Shown here: positions 44,602 through 55,453 of the stretch, one piece after another | Layout of the letters: the number at the start of each line of letters is the position of its first letter | Position numbering within the stretch: the first letter of the stretch is position 1 | Source: Leucogyrophana mollusca | Taxonomy: Eukaryota; Basidiomycota; Agaricomycetes; Boletales | Assembly: GCA_021014945.1 (NCBI GenBank) | Contig: MU266373.1 | Location: 89,253-153,252 of the forward strand | Direction of reading: 5' to 3' | DNA: 64,000 bases | Notes under the pieces: model-generated | The model's input: the letters and a program-made list of their open reading frames with translations, nothing else | What the model was told of the DNA's origin: nothing | Databases searched by the model: none | Position numbers and translations under genes: made by a program

Positions 44602-46908
44602 TCAAGTTGCCCGCCTGAGGGCTTTGCGAGGAGGTTCGTCAACGTCACTAGCCTCGTGGCGGTCCCTGGTCCTCTTGCTTTTTGGCTTGCTCCGCGAGGG
44701 CGATCGGTTCTGGTAGTCTGGGGGGACTGTCGTGAATTGGTTATCAGAGAAACTGGGTGTCCTTCTGAAAGCACGCGTGGTGTTGACCACGGTCAAACTA
44801 GGGTCACGAGAGAGCGTCTGAGGGGTAGAAGGTGCTTCGGTGGGTGGCGGTGTTACTGCCTCGACGAGTGGTGCATGCCTATTCTCATCGGAAAATAACG
44901 AAGCGTAATGCTCTGGCATGGACTTGAGGACCTGTCGGTAAGCAGCTTGGATGAGGCCGAAGAAGCGCGAATCCTTTGTATAAATACGAAGAAGAACTTC
45001 TGCAAAGGACGATGGCATCAAGAGAGAGACGTCGCCAGCTTCGGCGTGACGACACTCTTGAGACTCATTAGTATTAGCTCGCATAATGTACCGGGGCAGA
45101 TGCTCACCATCGGGACTGTGCTTAGAGTAAAAGCTGACAGAGTCAAGGGGATTCTTGTTATGCATGCCGTAGTGCATGGGGCTGAGATCCACGATCACAT
45201 GCTGCGGAGTGAGCTGTGTAGCGACCTTGTGATCGATCCCAGTGAGCGATTTCGATCTCGCGACTTCGACAATGCGTTCAGGCGTGATATAGGCTTTACA
45301 TGGTTCTTTGAACTCGAAGGAGAACACTTTGAAATCGACTAGACTGTACAGCTCACGGGTGCGAATGCGTTCGATGATGGCGCGAGACTCTTCAAGTGCC
45401 TTTGACATGAACATTGTTAAACCGAGCGCTTGAATCGTAACTAAGTGACTCACATCGTCATCCGTGCTCTCAATTCGAGACAGGATATCATCTGTCAGGA
45501 AAACATAACGTTTCGGCTTGTCAACATTTTCAGCAATCTTCATGGTCGGCTCAGCAGCGAGAAGTGCATCAATGACCATATACTCGATTGCCTTGGCTGG
45601 GCGACGGCTCAGTCAACAGATCATCCACAATATCTATAACTTACTTGTCTTGTGATTATAGATCCTCTTGTGCAAGCTGAATCTTGTGTAGCAGAGTTCG
45701 TAAATCTGGTTAGCATCCTTGATAGAGTAACAGATCTGGTTATTGATAACGCGGGCCGAGTTTATCAGCCTGTGCAATAAGACGTTAAAGTATCAGTTGG
45801 TTCGTTTGTACATCGCACTGACCGCGATAACGACAAGTTGCCTTGTTCACCAATGGCGTGGCAGTCTCGAGCAATGTAGTCGAACCTCACAAGAAACGAT
45901 AAGACCTCTACAGAACAACAAATGCTGCATGACCTACTTGTCAACGTCCAACCCGTTTCGTTTGTTGGCGACAATCTCGAACAGAAACGGCATCGTTTTC
46001 CCTAATCTGTTAGCGCAAGATGAACCAGAAAAGGATGCTTTAAGTGTCAACATTATTTTTAAGATATCACGCAAAACGCACTCGCATCTGTCCTTCTCCC
46101 CCGCGATCAGGGCCTTGACCGTTATTGCGTCTTCTGAAGATATAGGAATTTGATAGGTTTCGATAAGGTCGTCGAACAGCATCTCCGAGGCATCTTCGTG
46201 TCTCCACACCTTTCCTTCCCTGAAACAGAGGTAATAGGTCCAACACATGACAACGACGTAATAACAAAGCTTAACTTACAAGGCTTTGGGAATGAAAAGA
46301 GAATCCCATAAATGTGACCAGGGCCCATGGCCCTGGAACAAAGGCGTCGAGTTGGGCACGTCAAATACGAGAGAAACTTACAAGGTCATGACACAGTCCG
46401 GCTAGCTCGACGCACCGTATGTGCTGGTCGGTGATGCCAAGCTTAGGTTGAGCCGATCTCAAGTGCTCTGCCATGAGCCTTGCAAGATGTGCGACGCCTA
46501 CAACCAGAGATCAGAATGAAACATCACGCCACGACCCGGTTGCACTGACCAAGACAGTGTTCGAAGCGATTATGCGACGCGCCGGGGAAAACAAGGTACG
46601 TCAAGCCAAGTTGTTTAATGAACCTCAGTCGCTGGAAGTGCCGCCTGAGCAGTGAAAATTAGTTCAGCCGCGGGCGTATTCAATAGCATTACACACGTGT
46701 CGATGTATCTGCAGATATAGCTGCTGAATGGTACTGTTGTTGAACCAAGATATGTCAGTAGTTTAGCGTCGCACCAGCATCGTGCACCGATAAACCCACT
46801 ATAATCATGAATCGGGTCTTTGAAATGTCGAACGGCTCTGAGGTCGGCGTCATTAATCCCATCCACCTCTGTTTGCTGCCCTGGTTCCGTGATCTCTGTC
46901 AAACTCAT
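44602..46908 (-). CDS. SAMHD1: SAMHD1-type HD-domain dNTP triphosphohydrolase
   Basis: Enzymes of this family cleave dNTPs to deoxynucleosides and triphosphate, limiting dNTP pools. ATG 46908 gives [17 protein letters not shown] and [11 protein letters not shown]. Then come [29 protein letters not shown] (first metal His), [19 protein letters not shown] (HD pair, split by an intron), [35 protein letters not shown] (last metal Asp), [47 protein letters not shown] and YSLVDFKVF. All HD residues are present. The carboxy tail of about 110 residues is Ser/Pro/Lys-rich ([26 protein letters not shown]), probably a nuclear signal. I see no SAM domain at the start. More than ten short introns; stop TGA at 44602-44604. 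Confidence 0.92.
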
Positions 46909-47383
46909 CGAAATATGCTATTGCAGTGAAGAAACTAGCTGAGAAAGCGGTGGTGATATGGTCAAGAAGAAAGAGGGAGAGGAACGTTATTTTCGGTTTC
47001 AGGGCCACGGCCTTATACCGAGCAGTAGATAGCATAAGGCGGTCAAATTCCAAGGGCAGCACGCGCCAAACAGGTGGTCTCCCCACGTGATAAAAATCAA
47101 TGCTTATCCTCTCTTCGGTATATCCATTACTGTTTTACAAAGAACATTGCTTATATCTAGCTATGTAAGAGCTTAGTGAGAGGCATCGAAAGAAAAGATG
47201 ACGAGCGATCACGTTCCAGGCATAGTCGTGGCAGTCGTCCCCACTCCAAGAGCTGGGTCATACACAGAGACGTGCTCTGGAACCAACAGGCCTCAGCTAA
47301 AGTGATGGCAGGATTAATACATCATGATGCCGTACCGTTGGAAGCTTCTGGAACACCCGTTGGAGGTGCTATGATATCCCCGG
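46909..47383. other. Intergenic region, no gene seen
   Basis: The region contains the SAMHD1-type gene promoter and the 3' flank of the next minus-strand gene. No motif or RNA structure was recognised. Confidence 0.3.
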
Positions 47384-48839
47384 TTAGGACGCATGGATAT
47401 GGTTGTGTCGAATCGGCCTACCAGTTTGCACATTCACCTGAGGCGGTGGTCCCACCGAATCTGTCATCTGATTGCCTTCTTCCTCGTGTTGTTCATGATG
47501 CTCAGCACCTGGCTGAGGGGGTGCACGCTGCAAGCCTACCTGCAAGCCTTGGAGCATTGCTTCTTCTTCGGCATGTCCTATTTTCCCAGGAGGCCGTCCC
47601 TCGACTCGTCTCACAAACTCACCCCACACAGCCCTCTCATCTGTCCCCATCGCCTCGTACATATTCCTCATCCCTGGCCCAGCCTTCCGCCAGACACCAC
47701 GATGCCGGCAGACTGTGGACTTCACGTACCTGCACCCGAAGACGCGCTCGAATGCCATGCGCTGAGTTGCTGTTGGTGTTTGTGCGACGATTGAATCCAT
47801 CTGGCGAAAGCCCGCAGCGACCTCTGATACCGTGTAGTCGTTCGGCCAACGTTTTAGTGGGGGGTGAGGGTGTGATGGGAACGGTCCAGTAGCACCCGGT
47901 AGTGCCGCCGGGGAAGGGGGACCTGCGTTATAGGCTACTGGCCCTTGGATGTTATGCAGTCCATTCGGTAATGTGGATGGGCCTGTATATGGACTGCCTG
48001 AAGAGACAGACGCGCTCGTAGGTGCCGGGCCATTCGGGTTAGGCGGATCAGAAGTGGGTGGTGTGATTGCTTGTGGGAAAGACAAAGGTTGTCCCATACC
48101 AACAAAGTTCATATTATGCAAGTAGAATGGAGGGGGATAGCCCTCTGCGACATAGTATTTTTTCGCTGGAGGACCTTCTGTGTTTTCCGATGCCGGTCTC
48201 TTGAGACTTTCCTGGGACGAGAGTGCTGCAATAGGACCAGGCGAACTAGACAGCACCGGAGGTTCAACAGGCGACACCTTCTTTTTCGGCTGTGAAGCTA
48301 CCTCATCTGCCAGGCCACAGCACTCCTCGTCAGCGAGACCACTTAGCAGACTCTTGCGAATCTTGTATAGCAACCTCTGATCGGTCTCTACGGTGCGGAC
48401 AGTTGTTATCATGTGCTGCTCCCAGTGACAGGTAGCATTGTTATAGGTGTCAATATAGGAAGAGGACGAGAGTTCGAGGTCCGAGACCAATGCTGGGAAA
48501 TGCGAGAGTTGGAATAGGGGGAATGTAGAAATTTCGTGATTAAGACGAACGGGATCGCAGTTAGGCTACGGGGCGAAATAATTGGTTTGGCTGTATCTCG
48601 CCATGCGGATGATGTACGCTTACCTTGTACCATATGACTAGCGTCACGGACCGTTTAAGAGATCGCTCCATTTGATTCTGTGTGTCTTTGCTTGTGTGAT
48701 CCTCAGGAGAGCGTGCAGGCGACGGGACCTTGTGTGCAGTCGGGCTCCCGTTCTGCGAGGGCTGAGGGAAAACTGGTGCAGGTGCTATTAGAGCCGGGCG
48801 GGCAGCGAGAGTGTACATTCGGTCTATGGCCATAGACAT
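47384..48839 (-). CDS. Conserved fungal protein of unknown function (possible nuclear protein)
   Basis: No known domain name comes to mind. From ATG 48839 the protein starts MSMAIDRMYTLAARP with a Pro/Ser-rich region, then ERSLKRSVTLVIWYK. After introns come a helical block (DTYNNATCHWEQHMITTVRT, QRLLYKIRKSLLSGL) and a long disordered part rich in Pro, Gly, Ser and Asn, including ASQPKKKVSPVEPP and GPPAKKYYVAEG. Near the end is a compact conserved-looking segment: LKRWPNDYTVSEVAAGFRQM, FERVFGCRYVKSTVCRHRGV, WRKAG and ERAVWGEFVRRVEGRPPG. Cys and His in that segment could bind a metal. The disordered-plus-compact layout and basic patches suggest a nuclear regulator, but that is only inference. 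I believe similar sequences occur across Agaricomycetes. Stop TAA at 47384-47386. Confidence 0.7.
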
Positions 48840-49227
48840 TGTGTGTTACGCCTAAGATAAGTTGTTGCAAGTCTATAGCTTAGATTAGCACGGCGGGACA
48901 TGATGAGCGAGCCTGTCATGTAGGGCAGAGAGAGGCAAAGCGGTTGGGCCAAACTCACAGCTTCGTTTCTGCTCTGACTTCCGGCAAAACTTGGTGTGGT
49001 CTTCCCGTTGCAGCGGATGGACGAGCAGAACGCACAGGTTGGACCCATGGACCAGAGTTGGTTTCAAGCTCCGACTGCAAAGATACTCCGCGGCGGTACT
49101 TTACAGACTCTCCCACAGTCCACCTCTGCGTCCTTAGGTTTAAATTGAGTGGAGAAGTACAAGTGCAAAAGTATAGCATGGTCCATTCGAGAGATGGGTA
49201 GAATAAACAACATACTGCTAACCCTGA
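48840..49227. other. Intergenic region, no gene seen
   Basis: The region lies between the P450 3' end and the start of the conserved unknown gene. Short frames on both strands are not supported. Confidence 0.3.
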
Positions 49228-51529
49228 TCATAAGTCTACCCGTCGGACGCGCAGAGGAACTCGGCAGCCCTCTTCTCCCGCAATCTTCGGGCGAGGCAAT
49301 AAGCCCCTTGCCATCTCAACTTTCGTCTCTGGTCCATCGCGCATCTCGAATGCAAAATTTCTAACAAGCACTGACAAGACAGCCTATATATACACTGTTA
49401 GGCAAACTTCGGCGAAGTCGATGATAAAATCTCACCTTGAACTCTGCCACCGCGAAGCTTTTTCCTAAACACGTCCGTGGTCCATCGACAAATGTTAGCA
49501 GATGTCGGTGTCCCTGTATCTCCTTCGCTTTCACCGTGATTCCGTCCTCACCGAGCCACCTTGCTGGTTTGAAAGCTTTGGCATCTGGACCCCAGAAGTA
49601 TGTAGAGCGATTTAGAGAGGCGATATTGATAGAGATGAGTGTGCCCTTCGCAACAGATATGTGATCGACATTTTTGCCGGAGGCGGCACGGATGGGCTCG
49701 CTCAGGGGAAGAATGTCGTCCTCGGCAGCCTAATAAAGTTCAAGAAAGCTCTTTCTCATGAACAGAAGACGTACAATACGGGTGAACTCAGGCACTGGAG
49801 GGTGGAGTCGAAGAATCTCATGTACTACTGCATCCAAGTAGGGCAAGCCAGCGCCCAACTGATCGTAGGTGGGATCAGCGCCAGGGAACTGAGTCACGAT
49901 CTCCTCCCTCAGTTGCGTTTGCACATCTTGGTTTTGGGCCAGCTCAAGCAGTGCCCACTAGCAAAGAAAATTGACCAACTCAGTAAAACACGCCTGATCA
50001 GAGTGGAGCACCTTACCGTTAAACTAACTGTGATATGAGATCCTCAGCGACAATGAAATTAAGCGGGGGTGACTTTACGAACCGGAGGTCGTTTCGTACC
50101 CGGCTATAAGGAGTACTTTCATCTGTGCAGATTTTGATTGTTACTTCGAGACAGATCAAGTGCTGTGTAAGCCACACACCTGTGCCATGACCTCTTGCTG
50201 AGATAGGTGCAATTCTGCTCCTTCGTCTTCAGCCTTGACTAATGGATCCTTGTATCAACAACTGAGACTATGAGGGTTCAATATAGATGCCCACTCAGTA
50301 AACCAATGATGGACTTTTCCTCCTTCGTTTCGTTGGCGTTTGCCTCCTTTTCCTGGCGAGTGCGGGACAATAGCACCTCCGAGATCTCCCCCATGCTTTT
50401 ATTGAGCCTGGCTATCATCCTCTTGCGTAATGTGGGTAGCTTGATGAGCCAGGGGAAGACGGGGCCAATAATGAAGACCAAGGAAGTTAAGGGGGACGGT
50501 TTCGCAGTGCTGAAAGAGTCAAACACTTCCGTGACCGATGCGTGTTTCCCGTCTAACGACCCAAAATCATGAGAAAATCCAGCGATCCCGATGGTATCTA
50601 GTCTACGGAAGACAGCTTAGTTGTAGGACAGTGCTGTTCATGCGGAATAATTTTACGAGATGTGGTTCATCCTGCCATTCGACCGCGGATCAGAGTAGGA
50701 CACAGTGAAATGTAAGTAGACCTACCAGCTCTGAACTTCTATCACAGTACCATCTGTGTCTGTATTCGACTCGATGAAAGTATCCCAAGCGGCCTTGGCC
50801 TAGAGCATTTGTCGGCTTGATTTCCAGCCAAACAAATTATCTAGCATACCTTGTAGGCAGAATCAAAAAAAACCGAGGTCAGCTTTCTGATTGCGGCGTT
50901 GCTGAACGCAGGAGTCAGCGCTTTCCTCTGCCTAATGATGGAAACCACCAATTAGCGGAAGCGCCTCTGATCGACACGATATGATCACCTCCTGTGACTT
51001 TCGCCTTGCGCCCATAACAAACCCCTTCCAACCTGACGAACCCCTTGATGAACAAAAGACATCAACAGGACCTCGGGAAAATATACATACTATAGCCTCT
51101 ATGGCCATTTTGCTCAAAGGCGTCAGAACGTAGCCTTTCCCAACAGCGTTAGGCCACCGACAAGGACTTCTTCAGCGCTATGAAGGACGTACCGAAGGTT
51201 TCTCTGGCATAAAAATGAGCAACAGCTTTGGGGTCACATAAGACGACTCTCGATTTCCCCAGAGCGGCGGGAACTTTGTACACCAGGCCATATTCCTCTG
51301 CCCATTGTTCATACATGGCTCCTGCATCACCAGAGTCGTTAAGGGCTTGACCAACACCAAACACAAAGCTCGGGTTCGGGGGCCCATTCAACTGCGTCGT
51401 CTTCAAGCGTCGTCTTGTCGTCCTCACCAGCTTGACGAGAACCCATACAGCAGCTGAGGCAACGGCTACGTCGATGACATGAACTGGGCGAGCGAGATTC
51501 AAGCTAGTAAGGCCAGCGAGGGAGGGCAT
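49228..51529 (-). CDS. Cytochrome P450 monooxygenase
   Basis: This is a heme-thiolate monooxygenase anchored in the ER; the substrate is unknown. The longest first frame begins at GTG 51568; the real start is probably ATG 51529, giving MPSLAGLTSLNLARP and an anchor helix (VIDVAVASAAVWVLVKLV), a basic stop-transfer and the PP-rich hinge LNGPPNPSFVFG. Later exons give EGESHRRQRKALTPAFS, PWLIKLPTLRKRM, the I-helix VLLIAGYETTS, the ExxR motif in VVHEILRLHPPVPE, ASLNRSTYFWGPDAKAFKP and the heme loop FVDGPRTCLGKSFAVAEFK with the axial Cys. It ends VPLRVRRVDL at TGA 49228-49230. All hallmark motifs are intact; about 530 residues in more than ten exons. A TATA-like TATAAAG on the minus strand lies about 45 bp upstream of the ATG. 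Confidence 0.92.
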
Positions 51530-52261
51530 TTGATCATAGAAATAGGTTGCTATTGGCGATTCCACCACACTTTATACACCGTGTCCAAAGTGTGTTCTGA
51601 GTATGTACTCAAATAAGTATTGCCTTCTCAGTTTACTGCGCCTGGATCAAATAGATAAATGAGCATGGTGGGATGGCGGGAGGTTTTGTTCTTCCCGCAG
51701 CCGCATCTACCCGTTTTCTACATGTGATAGCACTTGGCAACGCAGCCTCGAAGCTAGCGCCTTGTGACATCGACAATCTCTTGCTGCGCTCATGCCTACT
51801 ACATAGCATCGGCCAGTTTTCAATGAGCTATGTGTGAGGTTGAGCTTGGGTTGAGCGAAGAGAAGGTAGAAACACACCACAAATATCCAGTAATTCATGA
51901 TGAACACGTAGTCCTCAATTACTCATCGGCTGCTTTTGTTCCGCCCGATGTCCTCCGATGTGACCTTTGCCATGCCGAAGGGACACATGTGTGTTTTCAG
52001 CGCTTCACCTTTGGAGCGAGTCCTGCTGCCGTGGGGAACCCTTCTCGAAATTCAACTTTAGATCGGTGGGGCGGACAGCCCTCGGTCAGGGGGACACTCC
52101 TCAGTAGAGCGCTAGTCTCCCGTAGGCAGACCAAAGTTTCGAATGAAGATAGTCGTTCCTTCTCAACAATGGTAGAGTGCATGGTTTATGCAAGAATATC
52201 TGATTAGAGTAGTCTACCACGAACACTTGGAGTACACTTGGTGGACAGGTCTCTGGTCTGA
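51530..52261. other. Intergenic region, no supported gene
   Basis: The region holds the P450 promoter and the TCF25 3' flank. A plus-strand frame (51830-52207) has no motif or splice context. Confidence 0.35.
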
Positions 52262-55093
52262 TCAGTCCACACCGCCGTAATCGCGTTCCCCGAGGTCACT
52301 GTCGTCGTCTGAAGGCTGTTCATTTGCTGCCGGTGCAGTCCCCCCAGTAACACCCCAGAGCCTGTTCAACAAGTTCCTGACAACTCGCACTGGCATGGGC
52401 TGTGGAATACCGCCAATGAGGCGCTTTCTCACCCGGGCAACATAAATGCTTACCGCGATGTATTCTTCTTCAACATCCTCTTCTTCGTCATCCTCCTCCA
52501 TTCCCTCATCGCCACCGGCTACCTCATTTACGGGTGGTACATCTTCGGGTTCCTGGTCTCCTGGCATCTCTCCCGGCATGACACCTCGGTCAGCCTGCCG
52601 TTCACCATTCCCGCCCATCATAGCTGCACCCATCATCATATCCTCTAACGCGTCGTCGGGCATCTCCCCCATCATTTGAACAAACTGCACGATACCTCCA
52701 GGGAGCTGCTGTACTAGTCCCGGGTTGGCATCGAATAGCGCTTGCATCTGACCACGGACAGCTGGATCGGGGATAAGCCTCTCCAGTGCACGCTGGTCCG
52801 CCTGTTGTGCTCTCCTCGAGCGCGGCTGGATGGCGAAAATGTCTTCAGCACCCTTGAAGAAGTCGTCATCGTAGCGTGTCACCGCCGACAACGGAGGAAG
52901 GGGGTCGCATGCGAGCTGCTTGGCGAGCATCACATCACGTGGAATGAAAGAGAAGAGGCTCCGGTAAGTTTGTTCGAGTACTAGGACGTGACGGTACACG
53001 GAGTATTGTGTCGTCGTCGGGGCATACATGCGGAGGAATCGTTCTCGCATTGTGTTTGAGCGCTGAGCATTCAGCTGGGGAATAATACCATCTACTGTGG
53101 TCTGGAACCATTTGGAGAGACTAGCAGATTTCCAGAGGGGGGCTGACCGCTGCGCATAGAGGTGTGAGAGCAAGTGGAGGACACTCTCTGCAGCTGTCGC
53201 GAAGGAGCTATCCTCCCGAGTTAAGTGCACACACTGGTCCTCTCGCAAAAACTCCTCACCTGCTATCCGTATAAATTCGGAAAGCCTTATGACTTCTAAC
53301 TTCACCAGACAGTGATATGTCGCTCTTGTCAGCTAGGAGTGGAACCACAGACGGGAATGCCAAAATTGCTTGCTTCAGTGCATCGGTACTGTTTCCAGCT
53401 GTCTAGAAGATCGGGTCAAACGGGATATGCATTGTGCGCATCTTTCAAATTACCTGGGTGTTATCGTTGCCCTCTCTAGCGCGTAGAGCAAGCGCTCTAG
53501 CAAATGCCCAACCCGGCAGGGCGCTAGGATCGAGATGGTTGCCACGCAGAACCTTGCCACCACGAGCTCTGCTATCAAATTCATTCCATACATCCAGAAG
53601 CCACTGGCCCATGCCGCATTTAATGGATAGAAAATCCAGGTGCAACAGTACCCCATGCGGATCGATCCAAGGATCAAGCGAGTAAAGCAAGCGGCCAAAT
53701 TCGAACGCAGTTCGGAAACATCCTCTGCGCTGCAGATCTCTGCGGGATAGTCTTCAGTGCCTCAATTCCCGCATAAGAAAGGAGCTACGTGCGTTACTTG
53801 GCGATGCAAGGCCAGGAAGAATGGCCGATTTTCAACGTGATCGAAGTCGAGCCGGTTGGTACCGTTGGTAAAGCTGAAAGCCCCCATGAACGCTCGTTCG
53901 TAGGCGAAAAGCGCACGATCAACGTAATCTACGGCCTGGCTATACTCTAACCCACTATCAGATAAAACTTGTCAGCAGAGCGACTTCGACAGTACCTTCC
54001 CTGTGTCTGAACACCTCCGACAATTGCAGCAAGGTATCGACGTGCCATGGAAGTTTCTGTAAGACTCGCCAAAGGGCCTCCGGGTCTGCCCCGAGCATAG
54101 TCAGTGTTGAGCGCAGGGTGCATAACAAATCAAAGTACCTCCTGAGCCTACCGCCTGCATGAAGGTCTTGGTAGCACCCCTGTACTTTTTGCTGTACTCT
54201 ACAGTCCACCACCTCTCGCCGGGCACTGGCCCATTTGAACTTCCGGGCATCCGTTGAATTTCATCTTCAGTCAATGGTCGTGAAGATAGCCCTTCACGCT
54301 GCTTCATCATTGCCCATGATGGTTGTGGTCGTGTCAGCTGCGATCTCTGCGTGCCAGCTCCAGCAACACCTCTACGTTTTGGGATCGAAGGACCTGATTC
54401 ACTCGACTTTGCCGCAATAACAGCCTTCGAGCCAAAGAACTTTCGCATTTCAGCCTCGCTGTCCAGATGTGAAACTGATACAGTTAACAATGATGCTAAA
54501 GCGCTGTTGCTGGACGCGCCGACAGAGGAGGCCGAAGTGACATTGTGCAGGTCAGGATATTTGACAGAAAGCTCCGCCAGGGCTTTGTCCAGGTCATCTC
54601 GGTCGTCCACTTTCTTGCCCTTGCCCTTGCCTTTCTTCGCTGGTGTGGTTGATTTCGCAAGAGTTGCATGTCTTGCGGGGGCCGATGCTGATGGTTCTGT
54701 ACCTGTATGGGACACGTTACTGTCCGGTGGAGGGGCCGCCGCCGCCTTCTTCTTTTTCTTCTTTGGCTGGATCGCAACAATTAAACAAAAAAAAATGGGC
54801 CCAGTAGATCGAGTACACACACCTTGCGAGTTTTGGTCGGCTGTGATGGGCCATCGTCCTCGCTCTCTACTTCCCGATCATCTTCTGGCGTAAAAAGCTG
54901 CGTTCATGTTATGACCTGAGCAACGATAGGCGCACCCGATCGCACATACCGCTGCGAAGCCTGCGGGTCCTGAAGCGGGCACACTGAGCGCTTTCTCATC
55001 TTCGCTGGACGCATCATCGGTGCTCGATGCCTTTCCGAGTGCCAATAGCTCGTCTTGCTCGCGTTGCTGTCGTTTATTCAGCCTCGGAGGCAT
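52262..55093 (-). CDS. RQC1: TCF25/RQC1-family ribosome quality control protein
   Basis: Rqc1/TCF25 works with the Ltn1 E3 ligase on stalled 60S subunits. ATG 55093 gives MPPRLNKRQQREQDELLAL and then an acidic/Ser region. A Lys-rich segment follows (QPKKKKKKAAAAPPP, AKKGKGKGKKVDDRDDLDKA), then MRKFFGSKAVIAA, RWWTVEYSKKYRGATKTF, PWHVDTLLQLSEVFRHREG and AVDYVDRALFAYERAF. Next are NRPFFLALHR, RGCFRTAFEFGRLLYSLDPW with DPHGVLLHLDFLSIKCGMGQ, ALPGWAFARALALRAREGN, and the last large exon with a strongly acidic run (GMEEDDEEEDVEEEYIAVS). The RGC.RTAFE..RLL.SLDP.DP block is the family signature. The stop is TGA at 52262-52264. About 800 residues. A poly-Ala/Pro and poly-Lys tract lies near 54720-54770. 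Confidence 0.9.
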
Positions 55094-55453
55094 CTCTCTG
55101 TTGAGGTTAAGTCAGAACCGACAGTGAGTGGCACTGGGGAAATGATGATGATAATTTGGGTCTGGTGACTCTTCGATGCCGAGACCCTAACCCCAGAGGG
55201 TGGACCGGGCTCGTTAACGATCTCCCCGAAACGGATGCAATTGTCTATCTTTGTTATCCTTTGGCTGTATCATGCCGTACTGCAGTTAGGTGGTCCAAGT
55301 TCAAGTCCGCTTTTCTCAACGGAACGTCTCCCTCAACACTCCCATCTCAAAGGTGTCGAAAGGACACTTGGGGTTGGAACCACACCACTATCTCTCTTCA
55401 TTTCTCTGTTGAGCGAAACAACATCACTACAAGCTTATAACTCGTTGGCTGCC
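55094..55453. promoter_or_regulatory. Divergent intergenic region between TCF25 and the MFS gene
   Basis: The two start codons are 360 bp apart and point away from each other, so both promoters lie here. No clear core element was recognised. Confidence 0.4.

Noticed and set aside
49228..51568. P450 starting at 51568
   Set aside because: The codon is GTG; ATG 51529 directly precedes the membrane anchor.
51830..52207. Plus-strand ORF between P450 and TCF25
   Set aside because: No family pattern or coding context.
54351..54893. Plus-strand ORF opposite TCF25
   Set aside because: Antisense shadow of the Lys/Ala-rich TCF25 exon.
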